From Nostoc sp. NMS2 (GTDB taxonomy: Bacteria > Cyanobacteriota > Cyanobacteriia > Cyanobacteriales > Nostocaceae): a stretch of DNA of 64,000 nucleotides. Made by a program: the position numbers and the translations under genes. Under the pieces are notes generated by a model, which saw only the letters and a program-made list of their open reading frames with translations, did no database searches and was not told the DNA's origin. Of this stretch, positions 16,775 to 24,610 are shown piece by piece. The DNA is taken from NCBI RefSeq assembly GCF_017115105.1, contig NZ_JABXKH010000052.1, positions 1-64,000 on the forward strand, written 5' to 3'. Every line of letters starts with the position of its first letter. Within the stretch, counting starts at the first letter, position 1.

Positions 16775-18016
16775 TTAACGCCAATGTTGGGGTATGTTCA
16801 GATTTTCCGGTAAGATTGTTGTGCGATCGCCAAATGCCTGTTCAATCTGCTGTAATTCTAGGTTCTCACATCCGCTCAAGTTTGCCCTAAAGAGATTAGT
16901 TTCTTGGAGGTTGGCATCTTGCAGATTAGCTGTACTCAGTAACACGCCTTCTAAGTTGGCTCCAGCAAGTTTTGCGTTTTGCAGGTTACTGCCAATCAGG
17001 TTTGCATCTTGGAGGTTGCTACCCTCGAAGTTGACTTCAAAGAGGTTGGCATCACAAAGAATTGCTCCTTCCAAGTTGGCATCACAAAGAGTTGCCCCTT
17101 CCAAGTTGGCATCACAAAGAATTGTCCCTTCCAAGTTGGCATCATAAAGAATTGCCTTTGATAGATTTGCTTTTCTGAGAATTACGCCTTGCAAATTGGC
17201 TTCTGAAAGGGTTGCCTTAGAGAGATTTGCTTCATAGAAGACTGACCCACAAAGATTGGTTACTGATAGGTCTGCCTCCGAGAGATTTGCTTGTGTAAAA
17301 TTCACCCATTGTAAGTTGGCTCCTACGAAAATCGCCCTAGAGAGGTTAGCTTCGGTTAAGTCTGCATTACTGAGGTCTGTATTACGTAAATCTAGTTTTT
17401 GATTTACCGGATCTTTATGTGAATCGCGTCGCCCAATGACAGTTATCGCTGTTTGAATATCTGTAGGAAGTTTTGATGATACCTGTGACTCGTCCTCATA
17501 TTTTTGATTTACCGGAGCATTTTCGCGGATAAAAGCAGCGAGAATTTCCATAATTGTCCAATGGTCTTTCGGAGAATCTTTGGCAATTCGTTCTAAAGCA
17601 TAAATTGCGGCAAACCGCGTTTCAATTTTTTCATTTCCTAGTTGTTCGATTGCTTTAGAAAAGCGTTCGGGAACAATTTCTTGTGGAGTTGGTTGCTTGT
17701 AATTGATACTAGTTACTATGTTGTTATCCCAAGCTAGTGTCCCAGCAAGGATTTGCGTTAACAGGCTCTGATTCTCATCCAAAGATAGTCTGGATGTATA
17801 GTAAGCATTAATAATTAATGCTAGTCCTCCAATAATTATCGCAATAGTTGTTAAAGCTTGAGTGATATATTCTATTTTTTCATTATTTGAAAATCCTTGA
17901 ATATTTTCAAATAATGAAAAAATTAGAGTTAAGGAAAAAATAAATATAACTGAGATAAATACCAACAAAATCGTGAGTCCATTTGTCTTTATGAAAGACA
18001 TGTTATAAGTCTTCAT
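16775..18016 (-). CDS. Membrane-anchored pentapeptide-repeat protein
   Basis: 413 residues. Two N-terminal hydrophobic segments (about 11-35 and 52-72, the latter GLALIINAYYTSR) anchor the protein. Residues 110-190 are a helical block typical of cyanobacterial pentapeptide proteins (ERFSKAIEQLGNEKIETRFAA, IYALERIAKDS). Residues about 205-395 are A(D/N)LxX pentapeptides such as TDLSNADLTEANLSRAIFVG and form a right-handed quadrilateral beta helix. AAGGAG six bases before the ATG fixes the start. Function of such proteins is mostly unknown; roles in protein-protein docking have been proposed. It follows the two paralogous membrane-protein genes on the same strand after a 277-bp gap containing a repeat. 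Confidence 0.9.
   Translation of the reverse strand: MKTYNMSFIKTNGLTILLVFISVIFIFSLTLIFSLFENIQGFSNNEKIEYITQALTTIAIIIGGLALIINAYYTSRLSLDENQSLLTQILAGTLAWDNNIVTSINYKQPTPQEIVPERFSKAIEQLGNEKIETRFAAIYALERIAKDSPKDHWTIMEILAAFIRENAPVNQKYEDESQVSSKLPTDIQTAITVIGRRDSHKDPVNQKLDLRNTDLSNADLTEANLSRAIFVGANLQWVNFTQANLSEADLSVTNLCGSVFYEANLSKATLSEANLQGVILRKANLSKAILYDANLEGTILCDANLEGATLCDANLEGAILCDANLFEVNFEGSNLQDANLIGSNLQNAKLAGANLEGVLLSTANLQDANLQETNLFRANLSGCENLELQQIEQAFGDRTTILPENLNIPQHWR
17040..17160. repeat. 30-bp coding tandem repeat in the pentapeptide gene
   Basis: Four consecutive 30-bp units of the type TTGGCATCACAAAGAATTGC plus CCTTCCAAG each encode two pentapeptides (CDANL EGTIL-like). Units differ at only one to three bases, much less than the rest of the repeat domain, indicating recent expansion of the helix by whole coils. 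Confidence 0.8.
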
Positions 18017-18198
18017 ATTTGACTCCTTACGGAAATAAATTTAGGTTGATTTTAAGAGCATCCGTAAATATCTGATAGCGTACAAACACGGAACTACTTA
18101 ACATATCCTTAAATGTACTCCATAGAAATTATCTATAAAATCTCTGATAACTTATTTTGCAAACATCCTCTGAACTGCGGGGCTTTTTTGGCTTGTTT

Positions 18199-18276
18199 GC
18201 GATCGCAAAGACGCGATAAATCGCCGTCAAGACAAAAGACTGATTATTGTAAAGACGGCGATTTATCGCGTTTTCC
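18199..18276. repeat. MITE, CAATACGG family, copy B (core only)
   Basis: The arms CGCGATAAATCGCCGTC (18213 onward) and GACGGCGATTTATCGCG (18254 onward), with the AAGACTGATTATTGTAAAG loop, match the interior of the family. The outer CAATACGG repeats are missing or badly decayed (CTTAATTCCGCAATATG may be the right remnant). It lies in the spacer between the pentapeptide gene and its upstream neighbour and can form a strong hairpin, so it may end or weaken read-through. Confidence 0.65.
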
Positions 18277-18293
18277 CTTAATTCCGCAATATG

Positions 18294-19001
18294 TTAACGC
18301 AAACCTAAAATTTCGGAAATCGCCGCTACAATATCTAGATAAAAGTTGCCTTTTACAGCGCGAAATAACTCAAATTTAGAGTCAGGGGCACCAAAAAACG
18401 GTCTGAGAAACCATCCTAACTGCATACCAACAAAGGCATATAGCAATAACCAGGATCTTAAAATAGTGGTGCGCGTTTTTTTGCCGACTTCATCTTGTTG
18501 AGAAAGTAATTGCATTCCTTCATACAGGAATTTCACACCAAAGATGCCTGTAATACCAAAAATTAATACATTCAACAGTTTGAAAAATTGATAAGAATCG
18601 GGTGTAGTGATCAGAAAAAATAGCGTAACTGGTGCCAAGCTAAATAAAAGTACGCTAATCACTGATACAGATGTGAGTAATACAACGAAATGCTGTAAAA
18701 TACTGCTCCGAGAACCAAACAAAACATTAAAAAAGAACAACGTCGGGAAACAAATAATCAGTGTGATTAAATAGAATACCGGAAGTTTAATAGCACCGGA
18801 TAATGCCTGTGCCCAACTGTGGGATGCACCGATAATTGCTCCATAAAGAGCAAAGAAGATAGAACTAGATACAAACAAAGAACTGATTTTATTTTGTAAT
18901 CTTATTCCCATCCGAATCTCTTCCAAGAAAGACTGGCGATCGCGCAATAAATTAACCAAAACACCAAATTGTTGAATTCCGCGATTTTTCTTATCAAGCA
19001 T
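18294..19001 (-). CDS. Multi-pass membrane protein, second of a tandem paralogous pair
   Basis: 235 residues starting MLDKKNRGIQQFGVLVNLLR. Five to six hydrophobic segments follow a basic, amphipathic N-terminus; characteristic blocks are IIGASHSWAQALSGAIKLP, YLITLIICFPTLFFFNVLFGS, LFSLAPVTLFFLIT and YAFVGMQLGWFLRPFFGAP. It is about half identical by eye to the neighbouring product at 19119-19826. The layout resembles Yip1-like or inner-membrane scaffold families, but I cannot assign one. The unbroken pattern of gene duplication beside the FAD oxidoreductase suggests the three act together. 117 bp separate it from its paralogue. Confidence 0.78.
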   Translation of the reverse strand: MLDKKNRGIQQFGVLVNLLRDRQSFLEEIRMGIRLQNKISSLFVSSSIFFALYGAIIGASHSWAQALSGAIKLPVFYLITLIICFPTLFFFNVLFGSRSSILQHFVVLLTSVSVISVLLFSLAPVTLFFLITTPDSYQFFKLLNVLIFGITGIFGVKFLYEGMQLLSQQDEVGKKTRTTILRSWLLLYAFVGMQLGWFLRPFFGAPDSKFELFRAVKGNFYLDIVAAISEILGLR

Positions 19002-19118
19002 AAATTTGTATGTTCTATATTTTGCTGAATTACTAATGACTAATTATTCATTGATGGTACATAGCAAGCAGATTTATCCGTGGGCTAAATCCAAAATCCA
19101 AAATCCAAAATTATCTGA

Positions 19119-19826
19119 CTAATTACGGATTCCAAAAAGATAGCCAATAGCTTGAATAACGCTCAAATAGAAATTACCTTCTCTTTCGCGGAATAGCTCA
19201 AAGGTAGAACCCGGTGTGCCAAAAAACGGTCTGAGAGTCCATCCTAACTGACTACCTACGAAAGCGTAAAGAAATAGCCAAAATTGTAAAATTTTCTGGC
19301 GTGTCTTGCTACCTTCATTATCTTGTTCTAAAACTAAACTCGTGGCCTGATATAAAGACGAAACACCAATAAATCCAGTTAATGCGAATATGAATACATT
19401 TAACAGAATTAAAAATTGGTAATTATTCGTGGTAATCAAGAAAAACAGTGTAATTGGTGCAAAGCTAAATAAAAGTACGCTTGTGACTGAAACCGCAGTC
19501 AATACTAATGCTAAATGCTGTCCAAAAGTCCGCTTGGAACCAAAAATAATATTAGCAAAAAACAACGTTGGGATACAAATTAGGAGTGTGATTAAATAAA
19601 GGGCTGGGAGTTTAATGGCGGAAGACAAAGCTTGCATCCAGCTATGGTATGCACCAATGATTCCGCCATACGCGGCGAGAAATAAGGAACTGCAAACCAG
19701 CAGAGAAATGATTTTAGTTGGTAATCTCGTACCTTGGCGAACTTCCTCTAGAAAACCTGGGCGATCGCGCAGGAATCCAATCAGCACTGCAAAGTATTTG
19801 ATTCCTAATGATTTCCGTTCAATCAT
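19119..19826 (-). CDS. Multi-pass membrane protein, first of a tandem paralogous pair
   Basis: 235 residues from the ATG at 19826 (MIERKSLGIKYFAVLIGFLR), preceded by GAGGATAAC; a TTG 15 bases earlier is less likely. Blocks IIGAYHSWMQALSSAIKLPA, YLITLLICIPTLFFANIIFG, LFSFAPITLFFLIT and YAFVGSQLGWTLRPFFGTPG parallel the paralogue exactly, and both products are the same length. Predicted five to six membrane segments, no catalytic motif seen. The start lies 23 bases after the stop of the FAD oxidoreductase gene, so the two are almost certainly co-transcribed. Function unknown. Confidence 0.8.
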   Translation of the reverse strand: MIERKSLGIKYFAVLIGFLRDRPGFLEEVRQGTRLPTKIISLLVCSSLFLAAYGGIIGAYHSWMQALSSAIKLPALYLITLLICIPTLFFANIIFGSKRTFGQHLALVLTAVSVTSVLLFSFAPITLFFLITTNNYQFLILLNVFIFALTGFIGVSSLYQATSLVLEQDNEGSKTRQKILQFWLFLYAFVGSQLGWTLRPFFGTPGSTFELFREREGNFYLSVIQAIGYLFGIRN

Positions 19827-19849
19827 GTTATCCTCACACAAGTAAAATT

Positions 19850-21397
19850 CTAAGTTTCATCTGAGTAATCACCGCCAGAACCATACTTCCAGGCATCAAC
19901 CAAACGATGCCAATAATATTGTTGTTCATTTGGTTGATTCTTAATCCATGTTTCTAACATTGGATTTAGCCAAAACAAGGCAGTATATACACCTAAATTA
20001 CCGTAATGCACCATCCAATCTAACAAACTTCCTAAACCTACTTGCGGAATGATCTTGGCAACTATTCCCGGATGAGATAAACCAGTTTTTAACAGTGTTT
20101 GTGTTAGTGCTGAAAACTGCACTATATCCTGTAAAAATGGCTTTAACACTGGTGTACCCAACTGTTGCATTTCCTGAAATACCGCCGAGAGGAGTTGGTT
20201 AATTTGATCTGAGGCAATTTTTTGATTTATACCAACACTCATCGCCCTTTGAAACAACCAAGTAACACTTAGACTCGGCTGATAGGGTTGCAGCAGCGCT
20301 AAAGCTTTTGCAGATAATTGTTCTGTTTCTAGCGCTTCGTAAATGCCATAAGTTAAACGCTTCAGGTGACGCACCATTGCCCAAAAACCACCAAAACTCA
20401 AGGGAGACTGACTACCACTGCTGTCTCCGGCTGGTAGAATGCGATTCCAAGGGGTTTTGAGAGGACTTTGACGATAGGTAGGAAAAAAGCCAAATAACGC
20501 CCGTTGAAATTTTAGTTTGCTCAATTCCACTCCCTGATATTCTGGTAGGAGACGCAGATATTCTTCAAATAGAGCTTCTAAACTCAAACGTTGGGGATGT
20601 GCATCCATGTAGGTAAACAAGTAAGTAGTTCTGCCATCCCTGGCTGGGAAGGCTTCCCAGAAGTACTGACATTGATTTTGCAAAGGTGTAAATGATAATA
20701 ACAAGTCGCCTGAGCTATTTTCCGCAAAACCTTGGGCACAACTTCCCACAACCAAGCACAGCGCGTCTGGTTTTTTGCCTTGGCGTGCTTGTTGGGTGAT
20801 GGGTGAAAGATGTCCCATCGCGTCAATTAATAACCGAGTTTTGAATTGGTTATTTACCATCACCCCATCTGGATGAACCACCGCTTCAGTAAAGGGTGTA
20901 TTTTCTAACAACTTTCCACCCAATGCGAGAAATCGCGTTTTCAAGGTAGCCAGTAGATAAACTGGATCTACGCCGATATTCAAGACATCTTCTACCCAAA
21001 CTTCTGTACCGCCATCAAAACTAACTCGCGCCGGGTTATATTGAGTTGCGATCGCAGTTTCTAATTCATCCTCAGTCAGCAAGTTTAATTCCACAAATAC
21101 ATCTAATTCTTTCCGAGAGATATTCCACTCTTGTTCCCTCCCCCGTAAAATACCCCGTTCCATCAATGCTACCCGCAGTCCTTTCACCGCCAAGGCGCAA
21201 CCAATTAAAATACCTAAAGTGCCACCACAGATCAGCACATCGAAATCGACAACGCCTAAAGGCTGTTGACTTTCTTTAACTAACGTTGGCACAGGTGCGG
21301 TGTTTTCTCTCAAAGATGTGAGGATGCGATCGCCTTGACGCAACCCTCCTAAAACATCACCTGGTAATTGGGAAAGAATTTCTTCAGTTAAAGACAT
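19850..21397 (-). CDS. FAD-dependent oxidoreductase of the lycopene-cyclase/halogenase-like superfamily, role unknown
   Basis: 515 residues from the ATG at 21397 (MSLTEEILSQLPGDVLGGLR); 18 bases more are open upstream. About 40 residues precede the FAD-binding motif DVLICGGTLGILIGCALAVK (near residue 53). LIDAMGHLSPI and RILPAGDSSGSQSPLSFGGF (second FAD-binding GD motif, near residue 325) complete the flavin fold seen in geranylgeranyl reductases, lycopene cyclases and flavin halogenases. The halogenase WxWxIP motif is absent. The C-terminal 150 residues are helical. Similar proteins occur in cyanobacteria and plants without a proven function. It heads an apparent operon with two paralogous membrane proteins, suggesting a membrane-associated (perhaps lipid- or pigment-related) reaction; that is inference. 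Confidence 0.82.
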   Translation of the reverse strand: MSLTEEILSQLPGDVLGGLRQGDRILTSLRENTAPVPTLVKESQQPLGVVDFDVLICGGTLGILIGCALAVKGLRVALMERGILRGREQEWNISRKELDVFVELNLLTEDELETAIATQYNPARVSFDGGTEVWVEDVLNIGVDPVYLLATLKTRFLALGGKLLENTPFTEAVVHPDGVMVNNQFKTRLLIDAMGHLSPITQQARQGKKPDALCLVVGSCAQGFAENSSGDLLLSFTPLQNQCQYFWEAFPARDGRTTYLFTYMDAHPQRLSLEALFEEYLRLLPEYQGVELSKLKFQRALFGFFPTYRQSPLKTPWNRILPAGDSSGSQSPLSFGGFWAMVRHLKRLTYGIYEALETEQLSAKALALLQPYQPSLSVTWLFQRAMSVGINQKIASDQINQLLSAVFQEMQQLGTPVLKPFLQDIVQFSALTQTLLKTGLSHPGIVAKIIPQVGLGSLLDWMVHYGNLGVYTALFWLNPMLETWIKNQPNEQQYYWHRLVDAWKYGSGGDYSDET

Positions 21398-21615
21398 CGG
21401 GTTTGATTCCAGCAAAGTTACTAGTATTGATCGTATCTTTGCTGGAGCAACGCCTTATCCCAAACCGAATAATTTTGCGATCGCAGGCAATAATTTATTA
21501 CCAGCTTCAACCAGCGATGCGATCGCAGGTAAGCCTGTAAATATCCCTTTCAACATGGTGATAGCTGTCTTCGCCGTCTTTTGCTTAGTCGATTCTTGGG
21601 GGTTTTTTTAACCTT

Positions 21616-21924
21616 AGTGGTTGTTTGAAAAGTATTTCGCTGTGACTATAAACACTTTTAGCTCCCCCCTAACCCAATACGGTTCGGATAAGGTTTTTTG
21701 ATGACACGCCCTAGATCGCAAAGACGCGATAAATCGCCATCTTTACAATAATCAATCCTTTGTCTTGACGGCGATTTATCGCGTTTCTTGCCTTAACCGA
21801 ACCGTATTGTCCCCTAACCTCCCTTAAAAAGATAGGAATCGGAATCAAAGTCCCCCTTTTTAAGAGAAATTTAGAGGGATCTAAAACTTTTGATACTGAC
21901 AAGAAGACCTTTCAAGCATCCTCT
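21616..21924. mobile_element. MITE, TGTTTGAAAAGT family, interrupted copy
   Basis: Left end AGTGGTTGTTTGAAAAGT (21616-21633) and right end ACCTTTCAAGCATCCTCT (21907-21924) are diverged inverted repeats of the family best preserved at 49722-50042. The interior has the CCCCCTAACC...TTAAAAAG...CCCCCTTTTTAAG module. It is split by the complete CAATACGG element at 21675-21809. Confidence 0.7.
21675..21809. mobile_element. MITE, CAATACGG family, copy C (complete, nested)
   Basis: 135 bp bounded by CAATACGGTTCGGATAAGG and CCTTAACCGAACCGTATTG, almost perfect inverted repeats. The interior arms GCGATAAATCGCCATC and GACGGCGATTTATCGC make the whole element a long hairpin. The 10 bp on each side, CCCCCTAACC (21665-21674) and TCCCCTAACC (21810-21819), match in nine positions and look like a target duplication. 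It is inserted in another MITE. No coding capacity. Confidence 0.85.
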
Positions 21925-22289
21925 AAATTTGACTATGCCCTTACCAAGGTATTTGTATCATTATGACAGTGAAACTGTATTAGCAAATTCCATAAGACTC
22001 TTGCTTAATAAATAGGGGGTAAAACCCCTCAAGCCTTAACTTTTTACCTCTGCTAAAGCAAAAAAATACCCAAATTAGAAAATTTAAAAACCTGCCAAAA
22101 TGGCAACCACATTGTGATTACCCAAGTTAAATTGTACAAAGATAAACGACTTCAAGGGTTTTTTATCAGGGACTACCATACAAGCAAATCCATTTTGTAA
22201 AATACTATTTATTTACTAAGTGATTTACAAAAAACTATCTCTACTAAATTATTTGCAGAGTATTTTTATCAGCAGATAAATATCAATAA

Positions 22290-22468
22290 TCAGGTTTGGC
22301 ATTTGCTGCAACAGGAATATTAAATACGTATGGACGTTGTTGTTGAGATACGCATTAGCCCCTAAATAACGGGCAACGTCTGTATACATTCCTGTTCACT
22401 TCAGCAGCAAATGGCAGAGTGGGAGTTTGAAAGCTAACTGATATGCTTCCTCCCACTCTCTTTTTATT
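22290..22468 (+). ncRNA. Candidate structured non-coding RNA with rod-shaped fold and its own terminator
   Basis: CATTTGCTGC (22300-22309) pairs with GCAGCAAATG (22404-22413). The adjoining AACAGGAAT (22310-22318) pairs perfectly with ATTCCTGTT (22388-22396), leaving a 7-nt bulge on the 3' side. GACGTTG (22333-22339) pairs with CAACGTC (22374-22380), and CCC/GGG (22359-22361/22371-22373) closes the tip. Immediately after comes a terminator, AGAGTGGGAG (22416-22425) with CTCCCACTCT (22450-22459), then CTTTTTATTT. Only the plus strand has the T-run. AATAAT at 22285-22290 could be a -10 box. The long bulged rod plus terminator is reminiscent of 6S RNA but identity is unproven. No ORF lies inside. 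Confidence 0.62.
22416..22467 (+). terminator. Rho-independent terminator of the candidate ncRNA
   Basis: A perfect 10-bp stem, AGAGTGGGAG with CTCCCACTCT, encloses a 24-nt loop and is followed by CTTTTTATTTA. It is one of the best intrinsic terminators in the window, yet no protein gene precedes it on the plus strand for more than 8 kb, which is the main argument for an RNA gene here. Confidence 0.78.
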
Positions 22469-22525
22469 TATAGGAGTAGGGCGTGTTTTTAAAGTCTTAA
22501 ATACCCCCAACCCCTTTTTTTAAGC

Positions 22526-22757
22526 TACGGTGTACACACAAGTTTTTGAGAGTTGCCTCACAGCGTTTAGATCCCCCCTAACCCACGCCAGTCGCTCCAC
22601 TACAGCGCTTCGCGCATCCTGCGGCGGGGGAGACCCCAAGACCGCGCTGGCTCCCCTTAAAAAAGGGGGGAATAGGAGTCAAAGTCCTCCAATTTATCGG
22701 AGGATTTAGGAGGATCTATAACATTTTGGTTTTGTAGAGAGATGTGTGTACACCGTA
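22526..22757. mobile_element. MITE-like element with TACGGTGTACACAC ends
   Basis: TACGGTGTACACAC (22526-22539) and GTGTGTACACCGTA (22744-22757) are perfect 14-bp inverted repeats 232 bp apart. The interior carries GATCCCCCCTAACCC, the GC-rich palindromic CGCGCATCCTGCGGCGGGGG block and TTAAAAAAGGGGGG. The same end sequence occurs singly at 15852-15870, 16026 and 39339-39357. No coding capacity. Confidence 0.7.
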
Positions 22758-22891
22758 CCCTTTTTAAGGACGGACAAAAACCCCTCATCCCCCTTTTTAA
22801 GGGGGATTGAGGGGGATCTAATTTAGGGACAAAAACCTCTCAAAGTCCCCCTTTTTAAGGGGAATTTAGGGGGATCTAATTCTATGTTTAC
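22758..22891. repeat. Two copies of a CCCCCTTTTTAAGGGG repeat after the SLH-fasciclin gene
   Basis: GGACAAAAACCCCTCATCC... and GGGACAAAAACCTCTCAAAG each precede CCCCCTTTTTAAGGGG and end with GGGGGATCTAAT. They are tandem, about 65 bp apart, and each forms a strong hairpin; together they may terminate transcription of the minus-strand gene that ends at 22892. Confidence 0.6.
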
Positions 22892-24610
22892 TTAGAAGTT
22901 GTAGCCAAGTCCTAATAGTAGCCCTACGTCAGTTTGATCCATAAAAGCAGCGTTTACAGAACCCGTCACCGTAAATCGAGAACCGAGAGGAACGTCTACA
23001 CCACCAGTTAGCAGTAATCCAAAATCAGTATCGTTATTAACTTCAATGGCTACACCAGCACCGATAAAAGGAGATATAGAGAAGGTTTCGCTACCTACCT
23101 CACCGGCTGCGCGAGGTCTAAAATCCAAAGTCAAGGGAACCAGAAACTCTGTATTGTCCCCAAACAGCACTGATGGTCGGACTGAGATATTGCGTGTCAG
23201 ACCAATTTTACTGATTACTGCAAAGTTACCATCGCTCAACGCTGTATCGTTGCCGCTCAAACCAATGTTACCAGCAACCCCTATATAGCTAGGGCCACCA
23301 AGAGTAGTTCTACCTGGTGTAACAGCAGGCGTTGTCCCATCTGCATTTCCTGTTGGTGGTTGATTTAACTGACTGATATTAACATCAGGTGGGACAAGGA
23401 CTTGGTTAATTGCATGGATAACCCCATTGCTAGCTTTAACATCCGCCTGGATAACTCTGGCATTATTCACCGAGATTTGATTGCTAGCGCGATCGATCTG
23501 AATATTTACAGGTTTTTCTTCAGCAGTTTTCAATTCCCCAGCCGTGAGTTGACTAGAAGTGACTGCACCAGGAACGACATGGTATGTCAAAATCTTAATC
23601 AATGCTTGTCTGTTTTCTGGTTGCTGTAACTGCTGTAAGGTAGCAGCAGGTAAAGCAGCAAATGCTTGATCGGTGGGAGCGAAGACTGTATAAGGGCCTG
23701 GCTGTTGAAGAACATCTGTTAAGCCAGCTGTCTTTAATAAAGAAGTCAGAGTTGTTAGAGAACTACTGGATGAAGCAAGAGTCACAATATCGCTACCGGT
23801 TTGAGTTCCACCGACAACATACTGACTAGCTGGAAGATTGCTAGCAATGGGTTGCACTCGTCCCTGTTTAGCCAAAGCTTGATATAAGAGTGCCGCAGCT
23901 TCAGCACGAGTTAGAGGTTGTTGGGGATTGAGTTGTTTTACATCTGGATAATTAACAACAATATTGGATTGGGTTGCACTAGTAACACTAGCAACCGCAT
24001 ACTGCGGAATACTTGAAGCGTCGGTGTAGTAGGTGTTGAGGTCAGTACTGGTTCCAGTGCTGCTAGCAGTTAAGCCCAAACCACTCGTTAAAGCAACGAG
24101 CGCCTGTACCTTGGGTATTTGTTGATTTGGCGAAAACACGTTCCCAGGATAGCCTGCCAAAAATCCAGTTTCGTAGGCGTACTGAATTACAGAAGATGCC
24201 CAATAGCCAGCAGGAACATCACGAAATCCACCTGCGCTTAATTGCCGAATTCGGTTTTGGTTAGGGAAAGCTTTTTGAATCAGGGCGGCAAATTCAGCAC
24301 GAGTAACGGCTTGATTTGGTCTGAAGCTGCCATCAGGAAAGCCAGCAATCACGTTATTGTCAGCTAGGGCTTGAATGAAGGGACGCGCCCAATAATCTGA
24401 GGAAACATCAGATAAGTTAACTGTTGAAGTTGGTGATGGTGTTGCAGATGGTGTTGCAGGAGATGGTGTTGCAGGGGATGGTGTGTCAGATGGAACGGTA
24501 CTTTGAGATGAAGCTGGGGTAGAAATTACGATGGGAGTTATTGTAGCAGCTGTCATTCCCACAACTAGTAAAGCAACCCTTGCTGATGGCCAACGAAAAA
24601 AACTAAACAT
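22892..24610 (-). CDS. SLH - fasciclin - outer-membrane beta-barrel fusion protein
   Basis: 572 residues. Residues 1-36 are a signal peptide (ending ASSQS), then a Pro/Ser/Thr linker. Three SLH-type repeats occupy about 65-245 (DYWARPFIQALADNNVIAGF, GYWASSVIQYAYETGFLAGY, and TRAEAAALLYQAL), which in cyanobacteria bind the peptidoglycan-linked polymer. A FAS1 domain follows at about 275-405 (GPYTVFAPTDQAFAALPAAT, YHVVPGAVT, NGVIHAINQVLVP). The last 130 residues alternate hydrophobic and polar residues and end in GLGYNF, with the terminal Phe typical of outer-membrane barrels. The combination would bridge wall and outer membrane and display an adhesion domain. GAGGATATTTCC precedes the ATG. It stands alone. 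Confidence 0.88.
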   Translation of the reverse strand: MFSFFRWPSARVALLVVGMTAATITPIVISTPASSQSTVPSDTPSPATPSPATPSATPSPTSTVNLSDVSSDYWARPFIQALADNNVIAGFPDGSFRPNQAVTRAEFAALIQKAFPNQNRIRQLSAGGFRDVPAGYWASSVIQYAYETGFLAGYPGNVFSPNQQIPKVQALVALTSGLGLTASSTGTSTDLNTYYTDASSIPQYAVASVTSATQSNIVVNYPDVKQLNPQQPLTRAEAAALLYQALAKQGRVQPIASNLPASQYVVGGTQTGSDIVTLASSSSSLTTLTSLLKTAGLTDVLQQPGPYTVFAPTDQAFAALPAATLQQLQQPENRQALIKILTYHVVPGAVTSSQLTAGELKTAEEKPVNIQIDRASNQISVNNARVIQADVKASNGVIHAINQVLVPPDVNISQLNQPPTGNADGTTPAVTPGRTTLGGPSYIGVAGNIGLSGNDTALSDGNFAVISKIGLTRNISVRPSVLFGDNTEFLVPLTLDFRPRAAGEVGSETFSISPFIGAGVAIEVNNDTDFGLLLTGGVDVPLGSRFTVTGSVNAAFMDQTDVGLLLGLGYNF

